Assembly: GCA_014376425.1 (NCBI GenBank)
Contig: JACMRO010000332.1
Location: forward strand, 1 to 12,246
Length of the DNA: 12,246 nt
Origin: Rubritepida sp.
GTDB taxonomy: Bacteria > Pseudomonadota > Alphaproteobacteria > Acetobacterales > Acetobacteraceae
Direction of reading: 5' to 3'
Shown here piece after piece: positions 6,378-12,246 of this stretch; the stretch's first letter is position 1; each line of letters opens with the position of its first letter. The notes under the pieces were generated by a model that was given only the letters and a program-made list of their open reading frames with translations, made no database searches and had not been told where the DNA came from. Position numbers and translations under genes: made by a program.

Positions 6378-8183
6378 ATGTCCGACACGCCGCTCGAACG
6401 CATCCGCAACTTTTCGATCATTGCCCATATCGACCACGGGAAATCCACGCTGGCGGATCGCCTGATCCAGACCACGGGCGCGCTGACAGCGCGCGAGATG
6501 ACCGAGCAGGTGCTCGACACCATGGACATCGAGAAAGAGCGCGGCATCACCATCAAGGCGCAGACCGTGCGCCTGACCTACCGCGCGAAGGACGGGCTGG
6601 ATTACACGCTCAACCTGATGGACACGCGCGGCCACGTGGATTTCGCCTATGAGGTGAGCCGCAGCCTGGCGGCCTGCGAAGGCTCGCTGCTGGTCGTCGA
6701 TGCCTCCCAGGGCGTCGAGGCGCAGACGCTGGCGAATGTGTATCAGGCGCTGGACGCAAACCACGAGATCGTGCCGATCCTCAACAAGATCGACCTGCCC
6801 GCGGCCGAGCCGGATCGGGTGAAGCAGCAGATCGAGGACGTGATCGGCCTCGACGCGTCCGAGGCGGTGATGATCTCGGCCAAGGCGAATTTGAACATCG
6901 AAGGTGTGCTGGAGGCTGTCGTCACCCGCCTGCCCCCGCCCAAGGGCGACCGGGACGCACCGCTCAAGGCGCTGCTGGTGGATAGTTGGTACGACGCCTA
7001 TCTGGGCGTGATCATCCTGGTGCGGGTGAAGGATGGCATCCTCAAGCGTGGCATGAAGGTCCGAATGATGAGCAATGGGATGACCCATCTCATCGACCAG
7101 GTCGGCGTCTTCACGCCCAAGATGGTGCAGCGCGACTACCTCGGACCAGGCGAGATGGGCTACCTCAATGCCGCCATCAAGACGGTGGCCGACACCAATG
7201 TGGGCGACACCATCACCGATGACCGGCGCCCGGCGGAGGGCGCCCTTCCAGGCTTCAAACCATCCGTCCCGGTGGTGTGGTGCGGCCTGTTCCCGATCGA
7301 CGCCGATGACTTCGAGAAGCTGCGCGATGGCCTGGCGAAGCTGCGACTGAACGATGCGAGCTTCCATTTCGAGGCGGAAAGCAGTGCGGCGCTCGGCTTT
7401 GGCTATCGCTGCGGCTTCCTGGGGCTGCTGCACCTGGAGATCGTGCAGGAACGGCTTTGGCGGGAGTTCGACCTGGACCTGATCGCGACCCCGCCCAGCG
7501 TGGTCTACAAGCTGCGGCGGACAAACGGCGAAGAGTTCGACCTGCACAACCCCGCAGACATGCCCGATGGCACGCTTATCGATAGCATTCAGGAACCCTG
7601 GATCAAGGCGACCATCTTCGTGCCTGACGATTATCTCGGCTCGGTGCTGACGCTATGCAACGAGCGGCGGGGGCGACAGGTGGAGCTGACTTATGTGGGT
7701 TCCCGCGCCATGGCGGTGTACCGGTTGCCGCTGAACGAGGTGGTGTTCGACTTCTACGACCGGTTGAAGAGCATCTCACGCGGCTATGCCAGCTTCGACT
7801 ACTCCATGGACGGCTACGAGGAAGGCGACCTCGTGAAAATTTCCATCCTGGTCAATAACGAGCCGGTTGATGCGCTGAGCTTCATGGCGCACCGCAACGC
7901 AGCGGACCGGCGGGGGCGGAGCATCTGCGAGCGGCTGAAGGAGTTGATCCCCCGCCAGTTGTTCAAGATCCCCATCCAGGCCGCCATCGGCGGTCGTGTG
8001 ATAGCGCGCGAGACCATCTCCGCCATGTCGAAGGACGTGACGGCCAAGTGCTACGGCGGCGACATCAGTCGCAAGCGGAAGCTGCTGGACAAGCAGAAGG
8101 AAGGCAAAAAGCGCATGCGTCAGTTCGGCAAGGTTGAGATACCGCAGAGTGCCTTCATCGCTGCCTTGAAGATGGATGCCTGA
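6378..8183 (+). CDS. lepA: Elongation factor 4 (LepA), translational GTPase
   Basis: LepA/EF4 is a ribosome-associated GTPase linked to back-translocation and to ribosome assembly or initiation. The protein has 601 residues, the normal length. G1 is AHIDHGKS (16-23), G4 is NKID (136-139) and G5 is SAK (167-169). G3 reads DTRGH (82-86) where translational GTPases normally have DTPGH. Domains II to V follow, including the CNERRGRQVELTYVG and SFDYSMDGYEEGDLVK regions. The characteristic LepA C-terminal domain ends KQKEGKKRMRQFGKVEIPQS and AFIAALKMDA. I chose ATG at 6378-6380 because MSDTPLERIRNFSIIAHIDH matches the family start. An in-frame GTG at 6333 would add 15 Pro/Ala-rich residues. The upstream GGAA is a weak ribosome site. 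The next gene begins two bases after the stop. Confidence 0.96.
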   Translation: MSDTPLERIRNFSIIAHIDHGKSTLADRLIQTTGALTAREMTEQVLDTMDIEKERGITIKAQTVRLTYRAKDGLDYTLNLMDTRGHVDFAYEVSRSLAACEGSLLVVDASQGVEAQTLANVYQALDANHEIVPILNKIDLPAAEPDRVKQQIEDVIGLDASEAVMISAKANLNIEGVLEAVVTRLPPPKGDRDAPLKALLVDSWYDAYLGVIILVRVKDGILKRGMKVRMMSNGMTHLIDQVGVFTPKMVQRDYLGPGEMGYLNAAIKTVADTNVGDTITDDRRPAEGALPGFKPSVPVVWCGLFPIDADDFEKLRDGLAKLRLNDASFHFEAESSAALGFGYRCGFLGLLHLEIVQERLWREFDLDLIATPPSVVYKLRRTNGEEFDLHNPADMPDGTLIDSIQEPWIKATIFVPDDYLGSVLTLCNERRGRQVELTYVGSRAMAVYRLPLNEVVFDFYDRLKSISRGYASFDYSMDGYEEGDLVKISILVNNEPVDALSFMAHRNAADRRGRSICERLKELIPRQLFKIPIQAAIGGRVIARETISAMSKDVTAKCYGGDISRKRKLLDKQKEGKKRMRQFGKVEIPQSAFIAALKMDA

Positions 8184-8185
8184 TC

Positions 8186-8383
8186 TTGGCGGAGCATCGT
8201 GGCTGCATCTACACGGTTGGGCCGCTGAAGGGCCGCAACAACTGGCGCTGGACCACCTATGACGGGGCCGGCCCGGGGGCGAAGCCGGTGGAGACCGGCG
8301 ACGTGGCCGGCCAGCATGAGCGGGTCGCCAAGCAGGAGGCGATTGCCACCATCGATGAATGGCGGAAGAAAAACCGCGAATGA
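8186..8383 (+). CDS. Small conserved-looking hypothetical protein coupled to lepA
   Basis: I do not recognise this protein. It has 65 residues and would start at TTG (8186-8188), two bases after the lepA stop; no ATG or GTG exists in frame nearby. It opens with a compact aromatic segment that looks like beta strands (GCIYTVGPLKGRNNWRWTTY), then a Gly/Pro turn, then a charged C-terminal helix (GQHERVAKQEAIATIDEWRK). There is no signal peptide, membrane segment or metal motif. Third codon positions are G/C-rich and the amino-acid composition is protein-like, unlike neighbouring shadow frames. The two-base spacing suggests translation coupled to lepA. The start codon is the weakest part of the call. 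Confidence 0.55.
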   Translation: MAEHRGCIYTVGPLKGRNNWRWTTYDGAGPGAKPVETGDVAGQHERVAKQEAIATIDEWRKKNRE

Positions 8384-8531
8384 TACCAGGGTAGCGCCTG
8401 TGCGTTGGTGGTCTGCATCAGCGCGGTGGGTGGGTGGTGCCGGGCTGCGGTGGTAGATCGTCGGCGACTTCCGTTATTCCGGCTCGGGGTTTGAGCTTCA
8501 TCGCGGCGGGTCATCCTACCCTACAATCAAC
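8384..8531. other. Non-coding spacer after the lepA unit
   Basis: No coding frame or RNA gene is supported here. The sequence is GT/GG-rich at its left end. AGGGTAG near 8389 and CTACCCT near 8516 are inverted copies about 120 bases apart, probably by chance. No intrinsic terminator with a T-run follows the 65-residue gene. Confidence 0.4.
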
Positions 8532-8574
8532 CCACAGCCTGTGTTGAGCCTGGAGGCTGCTTCCCAGGCTGTGG
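8532..8574 (-). repeat. Nested inverted repeat at the distal end of the tRNA-Val repeat array
   Basis: The outer arms CCACAGCCTG (8532-8541) and CAGGCTGTGG (8565-8574) are perfect 10-bp complements. Inside them AGCCT (8547-8551) pairs with AGGCT (8554-8558) around GG. The right arm abuts the first repeat unit. Read from the tRNA promoter this would be the last structure in the transcript, so it could act as a processing or termination element. It lacks a U-tract on either strand, so I do not call it an intrinsic terminator. Confidence 0.5.
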
Positions 8575-8879
8575 CGAGGATTGCGATCGCACGGTGATAA
8601 GCGTCGCGACAAGCTGGGGGAGGCGCGACGATTGCTCTGCAATCGCCCGGCGATAACCGTCGCGACTGATCGGGAAAGGGACGCGACAATTGTTTGTCAA
8701 TCACACAATGATCAACGTCGCCGCAGTTTGCGAGGGGATGCGATGATTGCTTGGCAATGGCACGGTGATCAGCGTCGGCGATGTTTGCGAACGGGCGTAA
8801 CTATTGGTCTGCAATCGCCCGGTGGTGAGCGGCGCGGCAGTTTTCCAGTGGGCGCGACTGTCGCTCTGCAATCGCGCGG
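8574..8879 (-). repeat. Degenerate 57-bp tandem repeat array downstream of tRNA-Val
   Basis: The motif AATCG or its variants recurs at 8585, 8641, 8699, 8756, 8813 and 8870, giving spacings of 56, 58, 57, 57 and 57. Each unit contains, in plus orientation, a GCGAC-like block, ATTG-x-CAAT, a CGGTGAT-like block and CGTCGCGAC or its variants. The last unit runs without a break into the 3' end of tRNA-Val, and GTGGGCGCGAC at 8848-8858 is an exact copy of 8882-8892, which is the tRNA acceptor end. Other units hold decayed copies. Most units also carry a small hairpin; the best is 7 bp with a 3-base loop at 8629-8645. Units have diverged considerably, so the array is not recent. It is not CRISPR, because there are no conserved repeats separated by unique spacers. 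Confidence 0.8.
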
Positions 8880-8954
8880 TGGTGGGCGCGACAGGGATTG
8901 AACCTGTGACCCCTGCCGTGTGAAGGCAGTGCTCTACCGCTGAGCTACGCGCCC
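8880..8954 (-). tRNA. tRNA-Val, anticodon CAC, with encoded CCA
   Basis: Read on the minus strand, the acceptor GGGCGCG (5' end at 8954) pairs with CGCGCCC, followed by discriminator A and encoded CCA (8880-8882). The D arm is GCTC-AGCGGTA-GAGC. The anticodon stem CTGCC/GGCAG carries loop TTCACAC, so the anticodon is CAC, reading GUG valine codons. The T arm is ACAGG-TTCAATC-CCTGT. All four stems are intact and the length is 75 nt. A strong promoter lies just upstream, and a tandem array derived partly from its own 3' end lies directly downstream. Confidence 0.97.
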
Positions 8955-8965
8955 GGAGAGGCGGC

Positions 8966-8994
8966 GATATGCGGGGCGATGCTGCGCCTGTCAA
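8966..8994 (-). promoter_or_regulatory. Sigma-70 promoter of tRNA-Val
   Basis: On the minus strand a perfect TTGACA (8989-8994) is followed by a 17-base spacer and CATATC (8966-8971). Eleven bases, all C, G or T and C-rich, separate the -10 box from the mature tRNA 5' end at 8954, so the leader would be only a few bases long. A G+C-rich discriminator is usual for stable-RNA promoters under stringent control; that control is inferred here. Confidence 0.7.
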
Positions 8995-9040
8995 CCGCCT
9001 GGCACTTGAACGCGCGGGGCGCGGGCTGACATGAAGCTGC

Positions 9041-9826
9041 ATGCGCAATCTACTTTTCGGCCTGGCCCTGCTCCTCGCCGCCCCGGCCCAGGCCACCAGT
9101 TGGACTGCCACATATGAACTACGCGCCGCTGGGCTGCGGGCGCTGGAAGCAGTCTTCATCTTCGATATCGATGGCCCAGCCTACACGGTCGAGGTGCGGA
9201 CGCGCAGCCTGGGCGTGGTCGGGCTTTTCGCCACCAGCAGCCAGCGTACCGTGGTGGAGGGGGTGTGGCAGGGCGACCAGGCGCGGCCACGCCGCTACCG
9301 CGCGCAAGGCACCTTCCGTGGCCAGCCCCGGGTCGTGACGCTGGACTGGCGGCCCGACGGGCAGCCCGTGGTCAGTGCGCTGGAACCCAGCAACATTGTG
9401 GAAACGCGAGAGGAAGTGGGCTCTGGACTGCTGCCCGGAACCATCGATGCGCTGACCGGTCTGGTCCAGCTCTCCCGCGTCGTGGCGCAAAGCGGGCGGT
9501 GTGAAGCCCAGACCCGCCTCTACGACGCCCGCCGGTTGACCCAGGTGTCGGTTCGCACCGCGGGGATGGAGCCGGTGCCAGAGGGCCTGGGCGCCGGCGC
9601 ACCGGCCCTGCGCTGCGTCATCGAGACCCGCCTGCTTGGGGGTATCCGCGCCGATCAGGACCAGACCCGCATGCGCGAACCGGTGGAAACCATCGCCTGG
9701 GTCGGCCGGGCGGCGGCCAACGCACCGCCGCTTCCGTTCCGTATCGAACTGGCCAGCCGCTGGTGGGGTCGCCTGCAGGCGACCCTGGTGCGGATGGAAC
9801 CCACAGTGGCAGCCTCCGCCCGCTGA
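9041..9826 (+). CDS. Exported DUF3108 domain-containing protein
   Basis: The protein has 261 residues with a clear Sec signal peptide, MRNLLFGLALLLAAPAQA, and probable cleavage after AQA near residue 18. The mature part is beta-rich: TATYELRAAGLRALEAVF, then SLGVVGLFATSSQRTVVEGV, then LPGTIDALTGLVQLSRVV with GRCEAQTRLYDARRL. This is the arrangement I associate with DUF3108 periplasmic proteins of Proteobacteria, whose biochemical role is not established. Two cysteines in the mature region (in GRCEA and LRCVI) could form a disulphide. The start is ATG at 9041-9043; an ATG at 9031 is out of frame and the ribosome site is weak. The gene is transcribed away from the divergent tRNA-Val and converges on the Bug gene, with six bases between the two stops. 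Confidence 0.75.
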   Translation: MRNLLFGLALLLAAPAQATSWTATYELRAAGLRALEAVFIFDIDGPAYTVEVRTRSLGVVGLFATSSQRTVVEGVWQGDQARPRRYRAQGTFRGQPRVVTLDWRPDGQPVVSALEPSNIVETREEVGSGLLPGTIDALTGLVQLSRVVAQSGRCEAQTRLYDARRLTQVSVRTAGMEPVPEGLGAGAPALRCVIETRLLGGIRADQDQTRMREPVETIAWVGRAAANAPPLPFRIELASRWWGRLQATLVRMEPTVAASAR

Positions 9827-9842
9827 GCGGCCTCAGTCAGCG
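9821..9842. terminator. Hairpin spanning both convergent stop codons
   Basis: CGCTGA (9821-9826) pairs with TCAGCG (9837-9842), or alternatively CTGAG with CTCAG around CGGC. The structure contains the stops of the DUF3108 gene (9824-9826) and the Bug gene (9833-9835). No T-run follows on either side, so a shared terminator is possible but weakly supported. Confidence 0.3.
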
Positions 9843-10807
9843 TAGGCCGACGCGGCCTGGATCACTGGCCGCCAGCGGGCGATGTCAGCGGTCCAGAACT
9901 GCCGGTGATAGGCCGGTGTCGCCTGCTCCGCCGTGACCGGCGCGGTGCCCAGGTCGTTGAAGCGCTGCACCAGCGCGGGCACCGCCAGCGCCTTCTGTAG
10001 CGAAGTGGACAGGCGCGTCACGATCTCGGCCGGGGTGCCGCGCGGCGCGTACAGCCCATGCCATACGCTGACCGCGAAGCCTGGCATGCCGGCCTCGGCC
10101 GCCGTCGGCAGTTCGGGCAGCGAGCTCACGCGCGTGGTCGTGGTCACCGCATAGCCGCGGATTGTGCCGGCGCGGATCTGCTCGGTGGTGTTGGTGGTCT
10201 GGTCGCACATCAGGTCGATCGTGCCGCCGACCAGGTCGTTCATCGCAGGCCCGGTGCCGCGATAGGGCACGGTGGTCAATGGCACACCCAGCGCGCTCTG
10301 GAACAACAGGCCGCACAGGTGGCTGGCGGCGCCGATACCGGCATTGGCCATGTTCAACCCCTCGCGCCGCTGCCGGACCAGGGCGACCAGCTCAGCTAGG
10401 TTCTGCGCCGGCAGATCGCGCTTGCCGACGATGGTCATCGGCACCTCGGTGATCATGCCGATCGGCTCGAAGCCGTTCACCGCGTCGTAGGACAGGCGGC
10501 GATACAGGCTGGGAATCACGCCCATGCCGATGTGGTGGCACAGGATGGTGTAGCCATCCGGCCGCGCAGTGGCCACGCGCTGGGCGCCCAGCGTGCCGCC
10601 GGCGCCGCCCACATTCTCGACGACGACCGAACCGCCCATGTCGCGCCCCATCTCCTGCGCGATCAGCCGCGCCACCGTGTCGGTAGGGCCGCCGGCGGCG
10701 AAAGGCACGATCATGGTAATTGGCCGTGTGGGGTAGGCCTGCGCCAAGGCAGGCGTGGCCAGCGCAAGCGGCGCGGCCAGTGCGGCACGGCGGGTCAATT
10801 GTGACAC
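9833..10807 (-). CDS. Bug-family (TctC-type) tripartite tricarboxylate transporter substrate-binding protein
   Basis: These periplasmic Venus-flytrap proteins capture carboxylates and related small organic acids, sometimes for a TctAB membrane pair. The protein has 324 residues. It opens MSQLTRRAALAAPLALATPA with cleavage probably after AQA, and the twin arginine suggests Tat or Sec export. The mature domain begins YPTRPITMIVPFAAGGPTDT, the standard Bug start, with NVGGAGGTLGAQRVATARPD and TTVPYRGTGPAMNDLVGG later, all typical. The start is GTG at 10805-10807 with GGGAG at 10816-10820, eight bases upstream. No TctA or TctB gene is in the window, so this looks like an orphan receptor. It follows the sulfatase gene by 60 bases on the same strand. 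A perfect palindrome overlaps its start codon. The ligand cannot be told from sequence. Confidence 0.93.
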   Translation of the reverse strand: MSQLTRRAALAAPLALATPALAQAYPTRPITMIVPFAAGGPTDTVARLIAQEMGRDMGGSVVVENVGGAGGTLGAQRVATARPDGYTILCHHIGMGVIPSLYRRLSYDAVNGFEPIGMITEVPMTIVGKRDLPAQNLAELVALVRQRREGLNMANAGIGAASHLCGLLFQSALGVPLTTVPYRGTGPAMNDLVGGTIDLMCDQTTNTTEQIRAGTIRGYAVTTTTRVSSLPELPTAAEAGMPGFAVSVWHGLYAPRGTPAEIVTRLSTSLQKALAVPALVQRFNDLGTAPVTAEQATPAYHRQFWTADIARWRPVIQAASAYAD

Positions 10808-10811
10808 AATT
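10797..10811. promoter_or_regulatory. 15-bp perfect palindrome over the Bug gene start codon
   Basis: AATTGTG-A-CACAATT is a perfect dyad with a single central base, standing out in G+C-rich surroundings. It covers the GTG start (10805-10807). It is the size and symmetry of an operator half-site pair for GntR-type or similar dimeric regulators; as RNA it could form a 6-bp stem with a 3-base loop at the start codon. No regulator gene is in the window. Confidence 0.4.
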
Positions 10812-10867
10812 TTTACTCCCAGATTATCTCGCTAGTTAACGCGGAGCGGCGCGCAATCAAGTCATGT

Positions 10868-12246
10868 TCACCACTGGCCGAAGAACACGCCGGCGGCCTT
10901 GTGGTTGTCGGTCGCCCGCTCCGCCTCCGCCCAGGTGATGGTAGTGCGGCGTTTCAGCCCCGCGAACCAGTCCAGCAGCCGGGCCTTCATCGCCGCGCGC
11001 GTGGCGGCGTGTGCCGGGTCCTGGCCCAGGTCGAAGAACTCTTCCACGTCGGCCGTCAGGTCGAAGAGCTGCGGCGGCATGCCGCCCGACCAGTGGATGT
11101 ATTTCCACGCTGCGGTGCGCACCATCCAGGCGTGGTGCCCGCCCACCGGCAGCCCCAGCCGCCGCCGCGCGCCGCGGAAGGTCCAGTCCAGCTCCGAAAA
11201 GGCCGCGTCCCGCCAGGGCGCACCACGGCCGCGGGTGAGGTCGAGCAGGGAGCGGCCTTCGATCAGGTGCGGCGCCGCGGGCAGTTCCAGCGCATCGAGG
11301 ATGGTCGGTACCACATCCACCGCCATCACCGGCCGGTCCTCGACGCCCCGATGCACCGCCCCGGGATCCCACAGCAGGAACGGCACCTTCTGGATGCAGT
11401 CGTGGAACAGCTCCTTCTCGCCCAGCCAGTGATCGCCCAGGTAGTCGCCATGGTCGGCGCAGAAGATGACCAGCGTGTCTCGCCAAAGATCCAGCCTGTC
11501 CATGGTTTCCCAGACGCGGCCAAGATGGTCGTCCAGTTCCGAAACCAGGCCCTGATAGGCGGGCCGCACGGTGTCGATGCAATCCTGCTGCTGGAAGCTG
11601 CGGGCGACTTCCTCATCCATGAAGGCGGTCTGCACCGGATGCGCGCCGCGCTCGGCCGGGTGGCGGGAGACCGGCAGGCATTCCTCTGGCCGGTACATCG
11701 CGTGGTAGGGCGCCGGCGCGATGTAGGGCCAGTGCGGCTTGACGTAGCTCAGATGCAGCACCCAGGGCGCTGCCCCCTGCCCTTCGATAAACTCCAGAGC
11801 GCAATCTGTGGTGTAGGCGGTCTCGCTATGCTCGGCGGCGATGCGGGCGGGGTGGCGGGCGTTTCGCATGTGCCAGCCGGACTGGGTCTCGCCGGCCTCG
11901 TCGGTCACGCCGATGACGTAGTCCGTCCAGGGGTCGGCGCTGTCGTAGCCCTTTGCGCGAAGCCAGTCGGCATAGGCGCTGGCGGGCTCGGCATGGTGGC
12001 CGTCGTGGCGGTCCACCAGCTGGAACCAGCCCTCGCGCAGCAGCACCGCGAGTTCATCGGCGCCATCCGCATGCAGCCGCGCCATGCCATGCTTGTCCGG
12101 CACCACATGGGTCTTGCCCGCCAGCATCAGCGCGCGGCCGGATCCCCGCAGGTGCCAGCCCAGCGTCACCTCGCCGACCGACAGCGGCACCCGGTTGTGC
12201 GTGGCTCCGTGCGAGGAGACATAGCGACCGGTGTAGTAGCTCATCC
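10868..12246 (-). CDS. Sulfatase-family hydrolase, N-terminus outside window
   Basis: This belongs to the alkaline phosphatase superfamily, which hydrolyses sulfate esters or phosphate/phosphonate mono- and diesters. The visible 458 residues begin MSYYTGRYVSSHGATHN. The two bases before that ATG (GG) fit the arginine codon of the sulfatase motif C/S-x-P-S-R, because the spacing R-x-S-x-x-T-G-R is exact. The ATG at 12242 is therefore internal, and the formylglycine position lies about four codons beyond the edge. Other family marks, numbered from that ATG, are GKTH (43-46), VKPHWPY (168-174) and the metal-site motif FCADHGDYLGDHWLGEKELF (261-280) with D264 and H265. The C-terminal QLFDLTADVEEFFDLGQDP (392-410) is also typical. 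The substrate is not predictable. A Bug-family receptor gene follows 60 bases downstream, possibly in the same operon. Confidence 0.92.
   Translation of the reverse strand, partial: MSYYTGRYVSSHGATHNRVPLSVGEVTLGWHLRGSGRALMLAGKTHVVPDKHGMARLHADGADELAVLLREGWFQLVDRHDGHHAEPASAYADWLRAKGYDSADPWTDYVIGVTDEAGETQSGWHMRNARHPARIAAEHSETAYTTDCALEFIEGQGAAPWVLHLSYVKPHWPYIAPAPYHAMYRPEECLPVSRHPAERGAHPVQTAFMDEEVARSFQQQDCIDTVRPAYQGLVSELDDHLGRVWETMDRLDLWRDTLVIFCADHGDYLGDHWLGEKELFHDCIQKVPFLLWDPGAVHRGVEDRPVMAVDVVPTILDALELPAAPHLIEGRSLLDLTRGRGAPWRDAAFSELDWTFRGARRRLGLPVGGHHAWMVRTAAWKYIHWSGGMPPQLFDLTADVEEFFDLGQDPAHAATRAAMKARLLDWFAGLKRRTTITWAEAERATDNHKAAGVFFGQW

Noticed and set aside
6315..7547. 410-codon minus-strand frame
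   Set aside because: Antisense to lepA; no recognisable domain.
8574..8879. CRISPR array
   Set aside because: The whole 57-bp period is degenerate; there are no near-identical repeats separated by unique spacers, and no cas genes.
8880..8954. tRNA-Val as an integration (att) site
   Set aside because: No integrase or other mobile genes nearby, and the downstream copies are short, many and degenerate rather than a single long direct repeat.
8701..9159. 152-codon minus-strand frame crossing the tRNA
   Set aside because: It translates the tRNA gene itself (the familiar SSAVEHCLHTAGVTGSIPV type artefact) and part of the repeat array.
10857..11582. 241-codon minus-strand frame inside the sulfatase gene
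   Set aside because: Alternative frame of the sulfatase gene, whose metal-site and TGR motifs lie in the other frame.

Overview
The window is strongly G+C-rich bacterial chromosome. Several details suggest an alphaproteobacterium, probably of the Acetobacteraceae (Roseomonas-like): the Tat-like 'TRRAALAAP' leader on a Bug-family binding protein, the sequence style of LepA, the aminopeptidase P and the DUF3108 protein, and almost uniform G/C at third codon positions. This placement is by resemblance only. I see no phage, IS or CRISPR genes. Most of the window is core chromosome, and the unusual material lies in the gaps.

Left part (1-5698, all minus strand, so read right to left): pepP (aminopeptidase P) -> purE -> purK -> a small acidic/glycine-rich reading frame with no ordinary start codon -> about 400 bp with no recognisable gene -> pnp, whose 3' end lies outside the window. 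PurE and PurK together convert AIR to CAIR in purine synthesis. PNPase is the phosphorolytic 3'-5' exoribonuclease of RNA decay. The usual partner of pnp, rpsO, is not directly upstream.

Middle (5699-9040): a divergent gap of about 680 bp, then lepA (EF4) on the plus strand with an unusual G3 motif (DTRGH), then a coupled small protein of 65 residues with a TTG start. Next comes a non-coding stretch holding a nested inverted repeat (8532-8574) and about five and a half degenerate 57-bp tandem repeats (8574-8879). The repeats run directly into the 3' end of a minus-strand tRNA-Val(CAC). In transcript order the layout is strong promoter -> tRNA-Val -> repeats that each carry a decayed copy of the tRNA acceptor 3' strand -> nested hairpin. 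It resembles, at smaller scale, the rtT repeats downstream of E. coli tyrT, and is the most interesting feature of the window.

Right part (9041-12246): a periplasmic DUF3108 protein (plus) converges on a Bug/TctC-type solute-binding protein (minus), with both stop codons inside one small hairpin. A perfect 15-bp palindrome overlaps the start codon of the binding protein. Upstream on the same strand is a sulfatase-family hydrolase whose N-terminus, including the formylglycine residue, is cut by the window edge.
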